This document shows positions 7,800-15,419 of a stretch of 64,000 nt of DNA, one piece after another. The notes beneath the pieces were generated by a model. That model saw only the letters and a program-made list of their open reading frames with translations, made no database searches and had not been told where the DNA came from. Origin of the DNA: Saprospiraceae bacterium (GTDB lineage: Bacteria > Bacteroidota > Bacteroidia > Chitinophagales > Saprospiraceae); NCBI GenBank assembly GCA_020848995.1, contig JADLHA010000024.1, positions 124,001 to 188,000 on the forward strand. The letters run 5' to 3'. Within the stretch, counting starts at the first letter, position 1; the number at the start of each line of letters is the position of its first letter. Position numbers and translations under genes: made by a program.

Positions 7800-9869
7800 T
7801 TACTTTTTGTCGAGTTCCTGAATGATCCGGTCTGCTTTGTAGATGTATTTCAAGGCTGCGTAAATACCTCCGGCATGCACACATACGGTGCGGTTAACTT
7901 TTTCGTCGAAAATGAAGTTGCCCGGAAGTGATTCGATGTTGCCATCAAATACAAGGCCGACCACTTCTTTATTCTGATTTACGATCGGGCTGCCTGAATT
8001 ACCACCGATGATGTCGTTGGTTGAAACGAAGTTAAAAGGTGCACGCAAAAGTTCCATAGGTGGGTTCAACCAGCGCTCGGGCAATGACCAGGGGTAGGTT
8101 TTGTCGAAGGAATAATAACGGTCGTATAGCCCGAAAAAGGTCGTTTTGTAAGGAGCTGTGGTTCCGTTGTAATCGTATTTTTTTACCGTCCCGTCGGCGA
8201 GGCGCAAGGTAAAGGTCGCATCGGGGGGGAGCTGGTTGCCTTTGACTTTAAAAACGGCATTGGCGATCCGCGATTCGAGGGCTTTTCTGCGGGCAGAAGA
8301 GGATTGGAATACCTGAACGGACTCCAGGTACTTTGGCACGATCGTGCGTGCCGCATCTAGCAGCGGATCTTTACAGCGGCCGAACTTTTCGGCATCTTTG
8401 CCCAACAATTTTTCCAAATCTTCCGGATTGGCAAAATCCGTTTTTTCCAAAATCTTACGCGCAGCTTTATCCGGGGATTTTCCATCGAGCAACTCGTCCG
8501 AAAGATGGTAATCCGGATGTTCGAATTGCTTGAACTCCGCAAGCAATGCCGTTAGGTATTCCCGTTCTTTATCGGTCTTTAATTCTGTTGATAGGCCGCG
8601 GATGTCGTCGCGAAGTTGATCGAGGGAGGGACCTGCATCTGGCACAGCCAACATGCTTTCATAGCGCCCAAGGGTATGCATCAACGTCAGTGCGTTGCCT
8701 TTGATCCCTGAAGGTCCCAGAAGGGTAATGGCGGAACCGTATTTTTTAAGTACTTCGTATTCCTTTTCCATTTCCAGCCAGTAGTCTTCTCCTTTCAACT
8801 TGGTTTTACTGCGGATTTCCCTTTCCATGGCTGCTTTTCTTTCAAAAAGAACCGGGTTTCGTAGTCCATCCAGTATTCCTGAGATCGCTTTTATGCTGTT
8901 GCCAATTCCGAAGATGTCGTTGAGCAGGTCGTCGTTGGGAGAGGCTGCATATTCCTTCTCCATGAGTGCATGGCGGTTCCTCATCATCTGCAACTGTACC
9001 GGAAAACGGATGTCGCGGTCGTATTCAAATTGCTTGATCGTCCGGTAACGCTCCGTGCTGCCGGGGTTCCCAATTACAAACACCGGTTCTCCTTCTACGG
9101 CTCCCTCGGGACGGAATTTGAAGTAATGTGCACGGGTGTTCATTGGCTTGCCATCCTCGTCGTAGGCGCGCCAGAAGGTAAAATCCAGGGCGTAACGTGG
9201 GTAGGTGAAGTTGTCGGGGTCTCCTCCAAAATAGCCCAGATCATTTTCGGGGATCATCACCAGCCGGATGTCGGAAAATTTTTTGTAGCCGTATAAGCTG
9301 AATTTTCCGCCACTGTAATAAGTGACAGGCTGTATGCGGAGGCCTTTCCAGGCATCTGTTTGAGAGTATTCGACAATGAGCTGCTTGATGGCGGAATCGG
9401 TCATGGCTTTATGGGCCGCATCGTCTTTAGCGTGCTTCGACATCGACAAAACCTTCTCTGATACGTCTTCTGCCCGGATCAACTGTTCGACAAACAATCC
9501 CTCCGCTTTGCGCTCGTCGGCAAGGGTCTCAGCATAAAAGCCATTTTTAGTAAAAGATTCTCCCTCGCGCTGCAAGGCCACAACGACATCGCGCGAACAG
9601 TGGTGGTTTGTCATAATGAGGCCGTCCGGTGAAATAAATGAGGCGGAGCACCAGGTTGCAAACCGGAGTGCCGACTGGCGAACATCGTCATACCAGCTAT
9701 CGGGGGGGGCAAAATTGTATGCCTCTTTAAACCATTCTTTTGGAGGGTTTTCGAACGTCCACATTTTGCCAAAGTCGAATCGCTGAGGTTGGTTTTGGTC
9801 CTTTTGTGAATGGCCTGTAAGGGACATAACCATTGCAAAAAGGAATAAAACAATACGGGATAATTTCAT
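7800..9869 (-). CDS. S46 family dipeptidyl peptidase, DPP7-like
   Basis: Exported serine exopeptidase, 689 residues with a signal peptide ending near SLTGHSQ. S46 peptidases remove dipeptides from the N-termini of peptides in the periplasm. The catalytic His lies in LIMTNHHCSRD (about residues 86-93) and the Ser in IGGNSGSPIV. Eighteen residues after that Ser is Gly (GLVFDGN), the position that separates DPP7 (Gly, hydrophobic P1) from DPP11 (Arg, acidic P1); DPP7-type preference is therefore inferred. A -7 element lies 19 bases before the ATG. The next gene upstream on this strand encodes an exported M1 peptidase, suggesting peptide scavenging. Confidence 0.95.
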   Translation of the reverse strand: MKLSRIVLFLFAMVMSLTGHSQKDQNQPQRFDFGKMWTFENPPKEWFKEAYNFAPPDSWYDDVRQSALRFATWCSASFISPDGLIMTNHHCSRDVVVALQREGESFTKNGFYAETLADERKAEGLFVEQLIRAEDVSEKVLSMSKHAKDDAAHKAMTDSAIKQLIVEYSQTDAWKGLRIQPVTYYSGGKFSLYGYKKFSDIRLVMIPENDLGYFGGDPDNFTYPRYALDFTFWRAYDEDGKPMNTRAHYFKFRPEGAVEGEPVFVIGNPGSTERYRTIKQFEYDRDIRFPVQLQMMRNRHALMEKEYAASPNDDLLNDIFGIGNSIKAISGILDGLRNPVLFERKAAMEREIRSKTKLKGEDYWLEMEKEYEVLKKYGSAITLLGPSGIKGNALTLMHTLGRYESMLAVPDAGPSLDQLRDDIRGLSTELKTDKEREYLTALLAEFKQFEHPDYHLSDELLDGKSPDKAARKILEKTDFANPEDLEKLLGKDAEKFGRCKDPLLDAARTIVPKYLESVQVFQSSSARRKALESRIANAVFKVKGNQLPPDATFTLRLADGTVKKYDYNGTTAPYKTTFFGLYDRYYSFDKTYPWSLPERWLNPPMELLRAPFNFVSTNDIIGGNSGSPIVNQNKEVVGLVFDGNIESLPGNFIFDEKVNRTVCVHAGGIYAALKYIYKADRIIQELDKK

Positions 9870-9888
9870 GGTGAATTGTTTAAGCCTG

Positions 9889-9896
9889 CAAATATA
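9889..9896 (-). promoter_or_regulatory. -7 promoter element of the S46 peptidase gene
   Basis: TATATTTG on the minus strand, matching TAnnTTTG, 19 bases before the ATG at 9869. A 6-base inverted repeat (TACGAA/TTCGTA, 9902-9917) lies immediately upstream of it. Confidence 0.55.
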
Positions 9897-9901
9897 TAAA
9901 T

Positions 9902-9917
9902 TACGAATATTTTCGTA
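9902..9917. repeat. short inverted repeat next to the S46 promoter
   Basis: TACGAA and TTCGTA arms separated by four bases, lying between the end of the M1 peptidase gene (9918) and the S46 -7 element. It could be an operator half-site pair or chance; nothing else supports a role. Confidence 0.25.
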
Positions 9918-11795
9918 TCAGATTTTTCGGGTGAGGACTTTTTCGATGGATTCCCGGGCAATGGGGTGGTAGCCGGGCTTTGCCCGGGCGTAAATGCGTT
10001 CGGCTTCGGCGCCCATTCCTCCCTCAAGGAGGGCTTCGTAGATGGGCAACAAGTATTTTCTTCTTCCCACTGAACAAAGGAAATCCTCGGCAGTTACCAA
10101 CACATGGCCGGCACATCCGTTGAGAATGGCGTATTCGAGCCAGGTCGACAGGACTTCTGCATTTTTTCGCTGGCTAAAGTTGAAATACTGGTCAAAGAGC
10201 AAACAGTCCGTAGAGTCATGTCCTTTGGGGAGCCTGCGGATGAAATAGATCCATTCGTTCGTCGTCCAGTTTGCCGAATTGATCTCAGCGGGAGAATGCC
10301 CTGCAACCAGTTGGGATTGTGCGGTGTCAATGTCCTCGAAGGATTGTGTGCTGTAATTACCTCGGACGAGTGGGGGACCGCTTGAGTAGATCCACTTCGA
10401 CACGGTGTCAGTGAGTGCGGGATCATCGTTTAGCAGATGTTTTCTGGTGAATTCAAAAAATCCTTCAGAGTCATTGGAGCGAAATTCAAAGTTGGCGAAA
10501 TATTCGCGTAGAAAGCGGTCCAGTTCGTTGCGACCTTTTCTCTCCTCCAGGAATCGCAGCAGCGCTTTCCCCTTCTCGTAAGCGACATCTGACATCGACT
10601 CTTCAGGATCCAAACCGTCCAGTGAGAGCTTCAAACGGGTAAGGGGGCTTTCGGGGCCCTTTTCGGCAATGGTTTTTTCAAGGTCCTGCAATCCCAGGAT
10701 GCTCCACATGTCGGCGATCTCCTTGCCGTACAGGGATTCCATAATCCGGCTTTCGATGTAGGTCGTTACGCCCTCGTTGAGCCAGAAATCGTTCCAGGTT
10801 TTGTTGGTGACGAGGTTGCCACTCCAGGAATGTGCGAGCTCATGCGCCAACAGGGAGACCAGGCTGCGGTCGCCTGCAAGAACAGTTGGAGAAAGAAAGG
10901 TCAGTCGCGGGTTTTCCATGCCACCAAAGGGAAAACTCGCAGGTAAAACCAGCACGTCATACCGACCCCAACGATAAGGGCCAAGAAGCTGCTCAGAGGC
11001 CTCAAGCATTTTCTCCAGGTCGGCAAACTCCCAGTGTGAGGCATCGATCCATTGCGGAGGAGCATAAACACCTGTCCTTTTACCGATGTCGCGAAAGGTC
11101 AAATCACCAACGGCAAGTGCCACGAGGTAAGCAGGGACGGGCAACTCCATTTCAAAGTGGTAGATCCCATCGGATGTTCGCTGTCGGGGATTTGAGGCGC
11201 TCATTACGGCCATCATTTCAGGAGGCACCTGGATGCGTGCTCGATAGGTGAAGCGAATTCCCGGTCCATCCGGACAGGGGAACCATGAGCGGGCGTAGAT
11301 CGACTGGCTTTGGGTAAAGAGAAAGGGGAGTTTTCCACTGGCTGTCTGCCGGGCAGGCACCCATTGAAGGGCCATGGCTCCGGGTACCGTGGAATAGTGC
11401 ACGCGCACGCGCCGGGTTCCTGGTGTCAGTGGAATCTTCAATGCACTTCCAAGTATGGGGTCTGCAGCACTCACCCGGAAAGGGACCTGGGCAGAATCCT
11501 TTTCATCAATTCGCACGGCCTGCTGTATGACCAAGCCCATATTGTCGAGTGCCAGGCTGTCGCCGCGGACTTCATCAAGGTGATAGACTGTCCACCCGCT
11601 GATGCGTTGACTGTCGAAGGATACCTGCAGGTCAAGTTCCAGATGACGAAAATTTGCTGCGTCCGGATCAGTATAACTGTGCGGATCCCTTCCGGAAGAC
11701 GTCTTTTCTGTGGGGGCGTTCCCCGTACAGGAATGCGCCAGCATTCCGATGGCTAATATTCCCAAAGAACTGAGGATGGCATTTCTGGATTTCAT
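9918..11795 (-). CDS. M1 family aminopeptidase, lipoprotein
   Basis: Zinc aminopeptidase of the gluzincin M1 family, 625 residues. A lipobox (MLAHSC, Cys23) predicts a lipid anchor. The N-terminal beta domain precedes the catalytic domain with the exopeptidase motif GGMENP at 291-296, zinc motif HELAH at 318-322 and the third zinc ligand Glu at about 341 (WLNEGVTTYIE). The C-terminal region is short, more like leukotriene-A4-hydrolase-type members than PepN. Likely releases N-terminal residues from peptides at the cell envelope. The S46 peptidase follows 48 bases downstream with its own promoter. Confidence 0.92.
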   Translation of the reverse strand: MKSRNAILSSLGILAIGMLAHSCTGNAPTEKTSSGRDPHSYTDPDAANFRHLELDLQVSFDSQRISGWTVYHLDEVRGDSLALDNMGLVIQQAVRIDEKDSAQVPFRVSAADPILGSALKIPLTPGTRRVRVHYSTVPGAMALQWVPARQTASGKLPFLFTQSQSIYARSWFPCPDGPGIRFTYRARIQVPPEMMAVMSASNPRQRTSDGIYHFEMELPVPAYLVALAVGDLTFRDIGKRTGVYAPPQWIDASHWEFADLEKMLEASEQLLGPYRWGRYDVLVLPASFPFGGMENPRLTFLSPTVLAGDRSLVSLLAHELAHSWSGNLVTNKTWNDFWLNEGVTTYIESRIMESLYGKEIADMWSILGLQDLEKTIAEKGPESPLTRLKLSLDGLDPEESMSDVAYEKGKALLRFLEERKGRNELDRFLREYFANFEFRSNDSEGFFEFTRKHLLNDDPALTDTVSKWIYSSGPPLVRGNYSTQSFEDIDTAQSQLVAGHSPAEINSANWTTNEWIYFIRRLPKGHDSTDCLLFDQYFNFSQRKNAEVLSTWLEYAILNGCAGHVLVTAEDFLCSVGRRKYLLPIYEALLEGGMGAEAERIYARAKPGYHPIARESIEKVLTRKI

Positions 11796-11861
11796 AAACT
11801 TGAATTAGGCGTCAGAGTATTGGAACGGAATAAAGAAGGTTTGCGTATGGCTGGTTAAGGA

Positions 11862-12506
11862 CTAAGTACTGCAGCTTGAAGGCACTGGAATGAGGTGTGG
11901 TGTCCAGCTTTGCAGATATGGGCCGCTTTCAGGCCCCATATGGAACAACAGGTCTAGCACACACAGGTTGGATAGGAACTTGCCACCGTACACTTGCTCA
12001 TACGGGGGATTGGCTTGGAGCTGTTGCCAGTGCCTGATTTTGAAATTGCGCACATCGATTACATTTTCTTCAGACAACGCGATTGATTTTTCCATCCTGA
12101 AGAGCGAAATGCTGACTTGAAGGGCGGAGCAGATGAACCCAAACGCCCGGTCGTTGAACTCAGACAGATCATTGCAGGGCTCCAGGAGCACTTCAAAAAG
12201 CCCCTCCTTGTAGTATGGAAAAAAGGGACTTTTGCCATAGGCCGTTTGGAGGGTGCGGGAATGCTGGGTGCGCCACTGGGTCCCGTTAGCAATGCGAACT
12301 TTGGCAATTGGCATTTGCTGGTTCTTACCTTTTTGAAGAGGAATGGAAAGCAACTGATACCCCTGGTGCGTACCTAACAGGTATCGGTTTCGCGCAGACC
12401 CCTTTTGATAATTTTCTGTTCTGTCGATAACCGTTTTTTCTGAATGCAGCATCAGCGCCAGCAGATGGATGGGTGGAAAAGGGGAGGTGTGGATGAGCAG
12501 TGTCAT
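11862..12506 (-). CDS. WbqC-like family protein
   Basis: A 214-residue cytoplasmic protein whose start (HTSPFPPIHLLALMLHS), NYQKGSARNRYLL segment, WRTQHSRTLQTAYGKSPFF and central PFFPYYKEGL match the WbqC family seen across Bacteroidota, often near translocase or polysaccharide genes. The family's reaction is not established; some members sit in O-antigen clusters. A TAACTTTG -7 element precedes the ATG by 39 bases. The C-terminus (PSSCST) is poorly conserved. Confidence 0.75.
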   Translation of the reverse strand: MTLLIHTSPFPPIHLLALMLHSEKTVIDRTENYQKGSARNRYLLGTHQGYQLLSIPLQKGKNQQMPIAKVRIANGTQWRTQHSRTLQTAYGKSPFFPYYKEGLFEVLLEPCNDLSEFNDRAFGFICSALQVSISLFRMEKSIALSEENVIDVRNFKIRHWQQLQANPPYEQVYGGKFLSNLCVLDLLFHMGPESGPYLQSWTPHLIPVPSSCST

Positions 12507-12545
12507 GACTGCGTAATCAGTTCAATGGTTAGCAGACGTTTGGTG

Positions 12546-12553
12546 CAAAGTTA
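12546..12553 (-). promoter_or_regulatory. -7 promoter element of the WbqC-like gene
   Basis: TAACTTTG on the minus strand, a full TAnnTTTG match, 39 bases before the ATG at 12506. Confidence 0.5.
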
Positions 12554-12630
12554 GCTGCTCAGACGGAGGAGCACGTAAGGGTCCGAACATACCGGAGTTT
12601 CACATGGCGGTTAGGCATTGCGGGAACCAA

Positions 12631-13584
12631 TCAAAATAAACCAAGGGCGCTTCTGGCGCTGCTGTCACTGACGGTGTTGAGTTGCCAATACGGCAGTTTG
12701 GAGCGTTTGAGAAGGACGGCGCGCGTTGTCATTAGCTGTCCACCTTCAGGATAAGTTTCAGTCCATTCTTCAATTTCAAAGGGCGGTTGCCGGCGGAAGG
12801 TAATGGTCGAGGTCCTTTCGTGTGCAGGCATTTCCATGCGGTAAACGGCAAGGCTGTCACCTGAAGATTTCAGGGAACACCGGGTGGTGACCGCTTCAAT
12901 CGGCTTATGTTTGAGGCGTGTGAAGAACGTGCTGGGGATCATTTCAACCTCGCTGGCAGGGAGCAAATCCGGATTGATCCGGATCAGGTTCATGATCCCG
13001 TCTTCTGTCATCTGAAGTGGAACGGTCCATTTCGAACTCCCTTCTGCTTCGAAATAGCTGTTGTTCTGGATTTCGTACTGAGTGCTGCCCCTGTTCATCT
13101 GCGTGTAAACGATTCCGCACCATTCCGCAATGGAGGAGGCAATTTTCAAGGGCTCGGGGAAAGCTGTGGAGCCCAATTCGGTAAAGCTGCTCAGGTACAT
13201 GCGGTAGGGATAAATTCCCGTGTTGAACTCCTTGCTGAAATTGAGTTTTAGCACGCTAACTTTATCTGCCGGATCCGGATCTTGCCGCTCAAGTTTTACG
13301 TGCCGGCTCCTGGAAAAATCTTCCGTGACAAAGATGGCCACAGCCTTGCCTTTTCGAACCTCGCCGTATCGGACCTGCTCGAGCGCATAGACGTTGACTT
13401 CTGCGTTGCCGTCAAACCAATATTGGCCAAGTGCGTGTTGCGTGCCCTCACCTCGTTTCGATGCGGACGCCTCCTGTGCAGGCGCATCCGGTGGCGCAGA
13501 GGGGGTGCAAGCTGAAATGATTAAGCCGCTAACGGCAGCAGTGCGGATCCAGCCCAATCGCATTTTGGTTTTTATAATATTCAT
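12631..13584 (-). CDS. lipoprotein, Bacteroidota family of unknown function
   Basis: A 317-residue lipoprotein: signal ending in GLIISAC with Cys at about residue 26. The region from HALGQYWFDGNAEVNVYALE through VRYGEVRKGKAVAIFVTEDF and the later KLNFSKEFNTGIYPYRMYLS and EWCGIVYTQMN is the signature of a widespread Bacteroidota lipoprotein family that is sometimes mislabelled Maf septum inhibitor; it has no Maf nucleotide-binding features. Function unknown. It is divergent from aroC with 58 bases between the two starts. Confidence 0.8.
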   Translation of the reverse strand: MNIIKTKMRLGWIRTAAVSGLIISACTPSAPPDAPAQEASASKRGEGTQHALGQYWFDGNAEVNVYALEQVRYGEVRKGKAVAIFVTEDFSRSRHVKLERQDPDPADKVSVLKLNFSKEFNTGIYPYRMYLSSFTELGSTAFPEPLKIASSIAEWCGIVYTQMNRGSTQYEIQNNSYFEAEGSSKWTVPLQMTEDGIMNLIRINPDLLPASEVEMIPSTFFTRLKHKPIEAVTTRCSLKSSGDSLAVYRMEMPAHERTSTITFRRQPPFEIEEWTETYPEGGQLMTTRAVLLKRSKLPYWQLNTVSDSSARSALGLF

Positions 13585-13605
13585 GGCCTATGAAACAAAT
13601 ATTAC

Positions 13606-13634
13606 TTGGTATGGTTTGCAGAATTGTACTTTCG
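13606..13634 (+). promoter_or_regulatory. candidate promoter of aroC
   Basis: TTG at 13606-13608 and TACTTTCG at 13627-13634 (one mismatch to TAnnTTTG), 18 bases apart. The element ends 8 bases before the ATG at 13643, which supports this start over upstream ones. Confidence 0.4.
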
Positions 13635-13642
13635 CAAACGGG

Positions 13643-14650
13643 ATGAACGCATTTGGGAACATTTTTCGGATACAACTTTATGGCGAATCGCACGGACCGT
13701 GCGTGGGCCTTGTACTTGATGGCGTGCCGCCCGGGATTCCATTGTCTCCCGATGATTTCATCGAGGATATTGACCGGAGACGGCCTGGTGCGGCGGGAAC
13801 CACCGCCCGCAGGGAGGAAGACATCCCTAAAATCCTATCGGGTTGGTTCAATGGTTATACAACTGGTAGTCCAATGCACATCCAGTTTGCCAATACCGAC
13901 GTCCGCTCTTCTGATTACGATCATTTGCGCAAGGCGCCACGTCCGGGACATGCAGATTTTGTTGCCCACCAAAAATTCTCCGGATATGAAGATTACCGGG
14001 GAGGTGGACATTTTAGCGGGAGGCTCACGCTTCCATTGGTTGCCGCCGGCGTCGTCGCAAAGAAGATTTGCGATCCCATGACGTTTTCGGCTCGGCTTGA
14101 AGAGGCTGGTGGAGATCCGTCCATATGGCCTGCAATCGAGCAGGCAGCCAGCGAAGGTGACAGCGTCGGAGGCTTGGTGGATTGCATAATTGACAAGGTT
14201 CCGACCGGTCTGGGTGAACCATTCTTCAATAGTTTGGAGTCGAGTCTGGCTCATGCAATCTTTTCCATTCCGGCGGTAAAGGGAATAGAGTTTGGAGCTG
14301 GGTTCAGATCTGCAAAGATGAAAGGTTCAGAGTGGAATGATGTGCTGGCAGATGCATCGGGTAAAACAATTACGAATCATGCCGGAGGGATCAACGGCGG
14401 CATCAGCAACGGAAATCCAATCACATTCAGGATTGCCGTGAAACCCACGAGCAGCATACGAAAGGAACAAGTCACCTACGATTGGGAAAAGGGGGAACCG
14501 GTCCGTTTGTCTGTATCAGGTCGCCACGATGCATGCATTGCTCTTCGCGTGCCGGTTGTGGTGGAGGCGGTGTCTGCATTGGTGGTGGCCGATTACCTCT
14601 TGCTGCAGAAGCTGTGGCGAGTAGGCCAGAAGGGCGCCGGCAACCAATAA
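13643..14650 (+). CDS. aroC: chorismate synthase
   Basis: Last step of the shikimate pathway: 5-enolpyruvylshikimate 3-phosphate to chorismate with reduced FMN, in the cytoplasm. The start MNAFGNIFRIQ is chosen at 13643; longer upstream readings would overlap the divergent lipoprotein gene. The family signature GESHGPCVGLVLDG follows at residues 14-27, then RRRPGAAGTTARREED, RPGHAD and the RGGGHFSGRLT segment with flavin and phosphate contacts. Length 335 residues is slightly below the usual 350-380; the C-terminus ends soon after the VSGRHDACIALRVPVVVEA motif. A strong terminator follows the stop codon. Confidence 0.95.
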   Translation: MNAFGNIFRIQLYGESHGPCVGLVLDGVPPGIPLSPDDFIEDIDRRRPGAAGTTARREEDIPKILSGWFNGYTTGSPMHIQFANTDVRSSDYDHLRKAPRPGHADFVAHQKFSGYEDYRGGGHFSGRLTLPLVAAGVVAKKICDPMTFSARLEEAGGDPSIWPAIEQAASEGDSVGGLVDCIIDKVPTGLGEPFFNSLESSLAHAIFSIPAVKGIEFGAGFRSAKMKGSEWNDVLADASGKTITNHAGGINGGISNGNPITFRIAVKPTSSIRKEQVTYDWEKGEPVRLSVSGRHDACIALRVPVVVEAVSALVVADYLLLQKLWRVGQKGAGNQ

Positions 14651-14679
14651 AAAACCCGGTCGAGTGGACCGGGCTTTTT
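14651..14679. terminator. bidirectional intrinsic terminator between aroC and the H1-like gene
   Basis: Seven-base-pair GC-rich stem CCCGGTC/GACCGGG (14655-14661 and 14667-14673) with a 5-base loop, flanked by an A-run and a T-run, placed between two convergent genes. Confidence 0.8.
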
Positions 14680-14690
14680 CGTTACATCGA

Positions 14691-15224
14691 CTACATGTCG
14701 CCCATGTCAGGCGTCATCGGTTCCGATGCGGGGGCAGGTGCAGGCTTTTTTCTACCCCTTGTACTTGCCTTTTTAGCCGTAGCCTTTTTAGCAGCGGGTT
14801 TTTTAGCAGCAGCCTTTTTTGGAGCGGCCTTTTTAGCAGCAGCTTTTTTAGGAGCCGCCTTTTTAGCCGTTGCTTTTTTAGCAGCTGCCTTTTTCGGAGC
14901 GGCTTTTTTAGCAGTAGCTCTTTTCGGAGCGGCTTTTTTAGCCGTTGCTTTCTTGGCGGTTGCTCTTTTCGGAGCGGCTTTTTTAGCCGTTGCTTTTTTA
15001 GCCGCAGTTTTCTTTGGAGCAGCCTTCTTAGCAGTGGCCTTCTTTGCTACCCGCTTGGTTGCAGCTTTCTTGGCCGTTGCTTTTTTAGCGGTTGCCCTTT
15101 TCGGAGCAGCCTTCTTAGCAGCGGCTTTTTTGGGAGCGGCTTTCTTAGCGGCAGCTTTTTTAGGACCCCGTTTAGCAGTAGCCTTTTTGGGACCCCGTTT
15201 AGCAGTTGAACGTGCTTTTGCCAT
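14691..15224 (-). CDS. histone H1-like Lys/Ala-rich protein
   Basis: A 177-residue protein made almost entirely of imperfect repeats of [16 protein letters not shown] units (about residues 8-160), with interspersed KR and PKRATAK variants and a C-terminal tail containing PAPASEP and an acidic MTPDMGDM end. Composition matches the C-terminal tail of histone H1 and bacterial AlgP/HU-tail-like proteins, which bind DNA non-specifically by charge. A nucleoid or RNA-binding role is inferred. The consensus promoter upstream (TTTG-N18-TACCTTTG) suggests good expression. The long open frames on the opposite strand follow from the repeat composition. Confidence 0.85.
   Translation of the reverse strand: MAKARSTAKRGPKKATAKRGPKKAAAKKAAPKKAAAKKAAPKRATAKKATAKKAATKRVAKKATAKKAAPKKTAAKKATAKKAAPKRATAKKATAKKAAPKRATAKKAAPKKAAAKKATAKKAAPKKAAAKKAAPKKAAAKKPAAKKATAKKASTRGRKKPAPAPASEPMTPDMGDM
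14760..15200. repeat. imperfect tandem coding repeats of the H1-like gene
   Basis: On the plus strand the segment is a run of near-identical units based on TTTTTTAGCAGC and TTTCGGAGC, encoding the Ala/Lys/Pro blocks. Such repeats are prone to copy-number change. Confidence 0.75.
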
Positions 15225-15304
15225 GATCAGTTTTTAAACGTTAACGAATAAAAAAATGCATTTTCAAAATTCAATAAGTGAAACACACTTATCAAAAATC
15301 TTAC

Positions 15305-15334
15305 CAAAGGTAGGATATTTTTTAAATATGCAAA
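15305..15334 (-). promoter_or_regulatory. consensus promoter of the H1-like gene
   Basis: Minus strand TTTG (15334-15331), 18 bases, TACCTTTG (15312-15305): both halves of the Bacteroidota -33/-7 consensus at proper spacing, in a very A+T-rich intergenic stretch. The predicted leader before the ATG at 15224 is about 75 bases. Confidence 0.7.
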
Positions 15335-15419
15335 TTTTTTTTAATATTTTTTTTCATACGACCAAATTTAGCTTGATATTTTTTGTGCACAACGAAACCC
15401 TCAATTCACCATCAGCAGT

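Noticed and set aside
12631..13584. Maf-type nucleotide pyrophosphatase
   Set aside because: This lipoprotein family is sometimes labelled Maf, but it has a lipobox and none of the Maf motifs.
14760..15200. CRISPR-like array
   Set aside because: The periodic units are coding Lys/Ala repeats without constant repeat-spacer structure, and no cas gene is present.
14482..15237. Long Ala/Leu/Phe-rich frames on the plus strand opposite the H1-like gene
   Set aside because: They are the mirror of the Lys/Ala repeats; one begins inside aroC, and neither has a family motif. The promoter and terminator match the minus-strand gene.
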